Part shown: piece by piece, positions 5,030-5,389 of the stretch
Numbering within the stretch: the first letter of the stretch is position 1
How the letters are laid out: every line of letters starts with the position of its first letter
Source: an uncultured Chthoniobacterales bacterium
GTDB lineage: Bacteria; Verrucomicrobiota; Verrucomicrobiia; Chthoniobacterales; UBA10450
Assembly: GCA_955652155.1 (NCBI GenBank)
Contig: CATPAT010000188.1
Span: 1-5,389 of the forward strand
DNA length: 5,389 nt
Reading direction: 5' to 3'
Notes under the pieces: model-generated
Database searches by the model: none
What the model was told of the DNA's origin: nothing
The model's input: the letters and a program-made list of their open reading frames with translations, nothing else
Program-made: the position numbers and the translations under genes

Positions 5030-5380
5030 ATGTTGAGCAGGATCATGATTTCAGTGGCTATGGCAGCGGCACTCCTGGTCGCACCGGTGAGCATCTCTGC
5101 CCGATCTTGCATTCTCTTAAATGCGGCTGGTGAAAAAGCATGTCAGCCTGGTTGCTGCGCAAACAAGACATGCTGCGCAACGTCGCAGAAGAACACCGCT
5201 CCAGCTGCTCAGCCGCTCGCCAAGTCTGGTTCCGATCAACAGACCATCGCAACTTTGCCTTCCGTGGTTGCAGTAGTTGGATTGAGTCCAGCCGCTGAAA
5301 CATCGTCGATTTTCTCGAGTCGAGATTGCACGGCGCATTCGCCGCCGCCACTCGCGCTCATCTGTATTCGCCTCATCTGA
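5030..5380 (+). CDS. Exported cysteine-rich hypothetical protein (116 aa) with CC-x4-CC motif
   Basis: No named family is recognised. ATG 5030 is chosen over GTG 5012 because it directly precedes a typical signal peptide: Arg4, hydrophobic core MISVAMAAALLVAPV, and cleavage motif SISA after residue 24. ATG 5045 is an alternative. The purine stretch AAAGAAAAG before the start is only a weak ribosome site. The mature protein opens with cysteines 27, 38, 42, 43, 48 and 49; CQPGCCANKTCC (38-49) contains the CC-x4-CC spacing also present in the 40-aa peptide. An Ala/Ser/Pro/Gln-rich low-complexity linker (50-97) follows. A short tail has Cys100, His103, Cys112 and AHSPPPLALICIRLI (102-116), ending in hydrophobic residues. 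It diverges from the minus-strand pair. Thiol-based metal binding or disulfide cross-linking in the periplasm or outside the cell is plausible but unproven. The gene ends 9 bases before the window edge, so an operon partner cannot be seen. Confidence 0.72.
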   Translation: MLSRIMISVAMAAALLVAPVSISARSCILLNAAGEKACQPGCCANKTCCATSQKNTAPAAQPLAKSGSDQQTIATLPSVVAVVGLSPAAETSSIFSSRDCTAHSPPPLALICIRLI

Positions 5381-5389
5381 TCCGAAGAG

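Noticed and set aside
5058..5351. 97-codon minus-strand open frame opposite the 116-aa Cys-rich gene
   Set aside because: It has no signal peptide or family motif, whereas the plus-strand frame has a signal peptide and an ordered cysteine pattern.

Overview
The window looks like chromosomal DNA from a moderately GC-rich bacterium with a periplasm: a membrane-type succinate dehydrogenase, housekeeping cofactor genes and exported cysteine-rich proteins. My best guess is a soil lineage such as Verrucomicrobiota or Acidobacteriota. This rests on overall protein style rather than any decisive marker, so it should be treated as inference. There are no tRNA or rRNA genes, CRISPR arrays or insertion sequences.

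Left part (1-3063): the window opens inside sdhA, the flavoprotein subunit of succinate dehydrogenase/fumarate reductase, at the codon of the expected FAD-linked histidine. sdhB, the iron-sulfur subunit, follows with a 4-base overlap. The membrane anchor subunit (SdhC) does not follow sdhB and is presumably upstream of the window. A 166-residue helical, TPR-like protein of unknown function follows 15 bases after sdhB.

Middle part (3064-4291): pdxJ (pyridoxine 5'-phosphate synthase) and acpS (holo-ACP synthase) form the cofactor pair also adjacent in E. coli. The 91 bases between them hold a perfect 14-bp hairpin. They can also be read as a 32-codon ORF whose start overlaps the pdxJ stop and whose stop overlaps the acpS start (ATGA at both ends), which suggests translational coupling.

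Right part (4292-5389): a bidirectional terminator-like hairpin separates acpS from a compact locus of three small, apparently exported, cysteine-rich proteins. Two lie on the minus strand: one of 115 aa, and one of 40 aa with a near-perfect Shine-Dalgarno and a mature peptide with three Cys-Cys pairs. The third (116 aa) is on the plus strand and diverges from them across a 124-base intergenic region carrying a 9-bp inverted repeat. The 40-aa and 116-aa proteins share a CC-x4-CC motif. I know no named system that matches; binding of thiophilic metal such as copper is a plausible inference but unproven. This locus is the most interesting part of the window.
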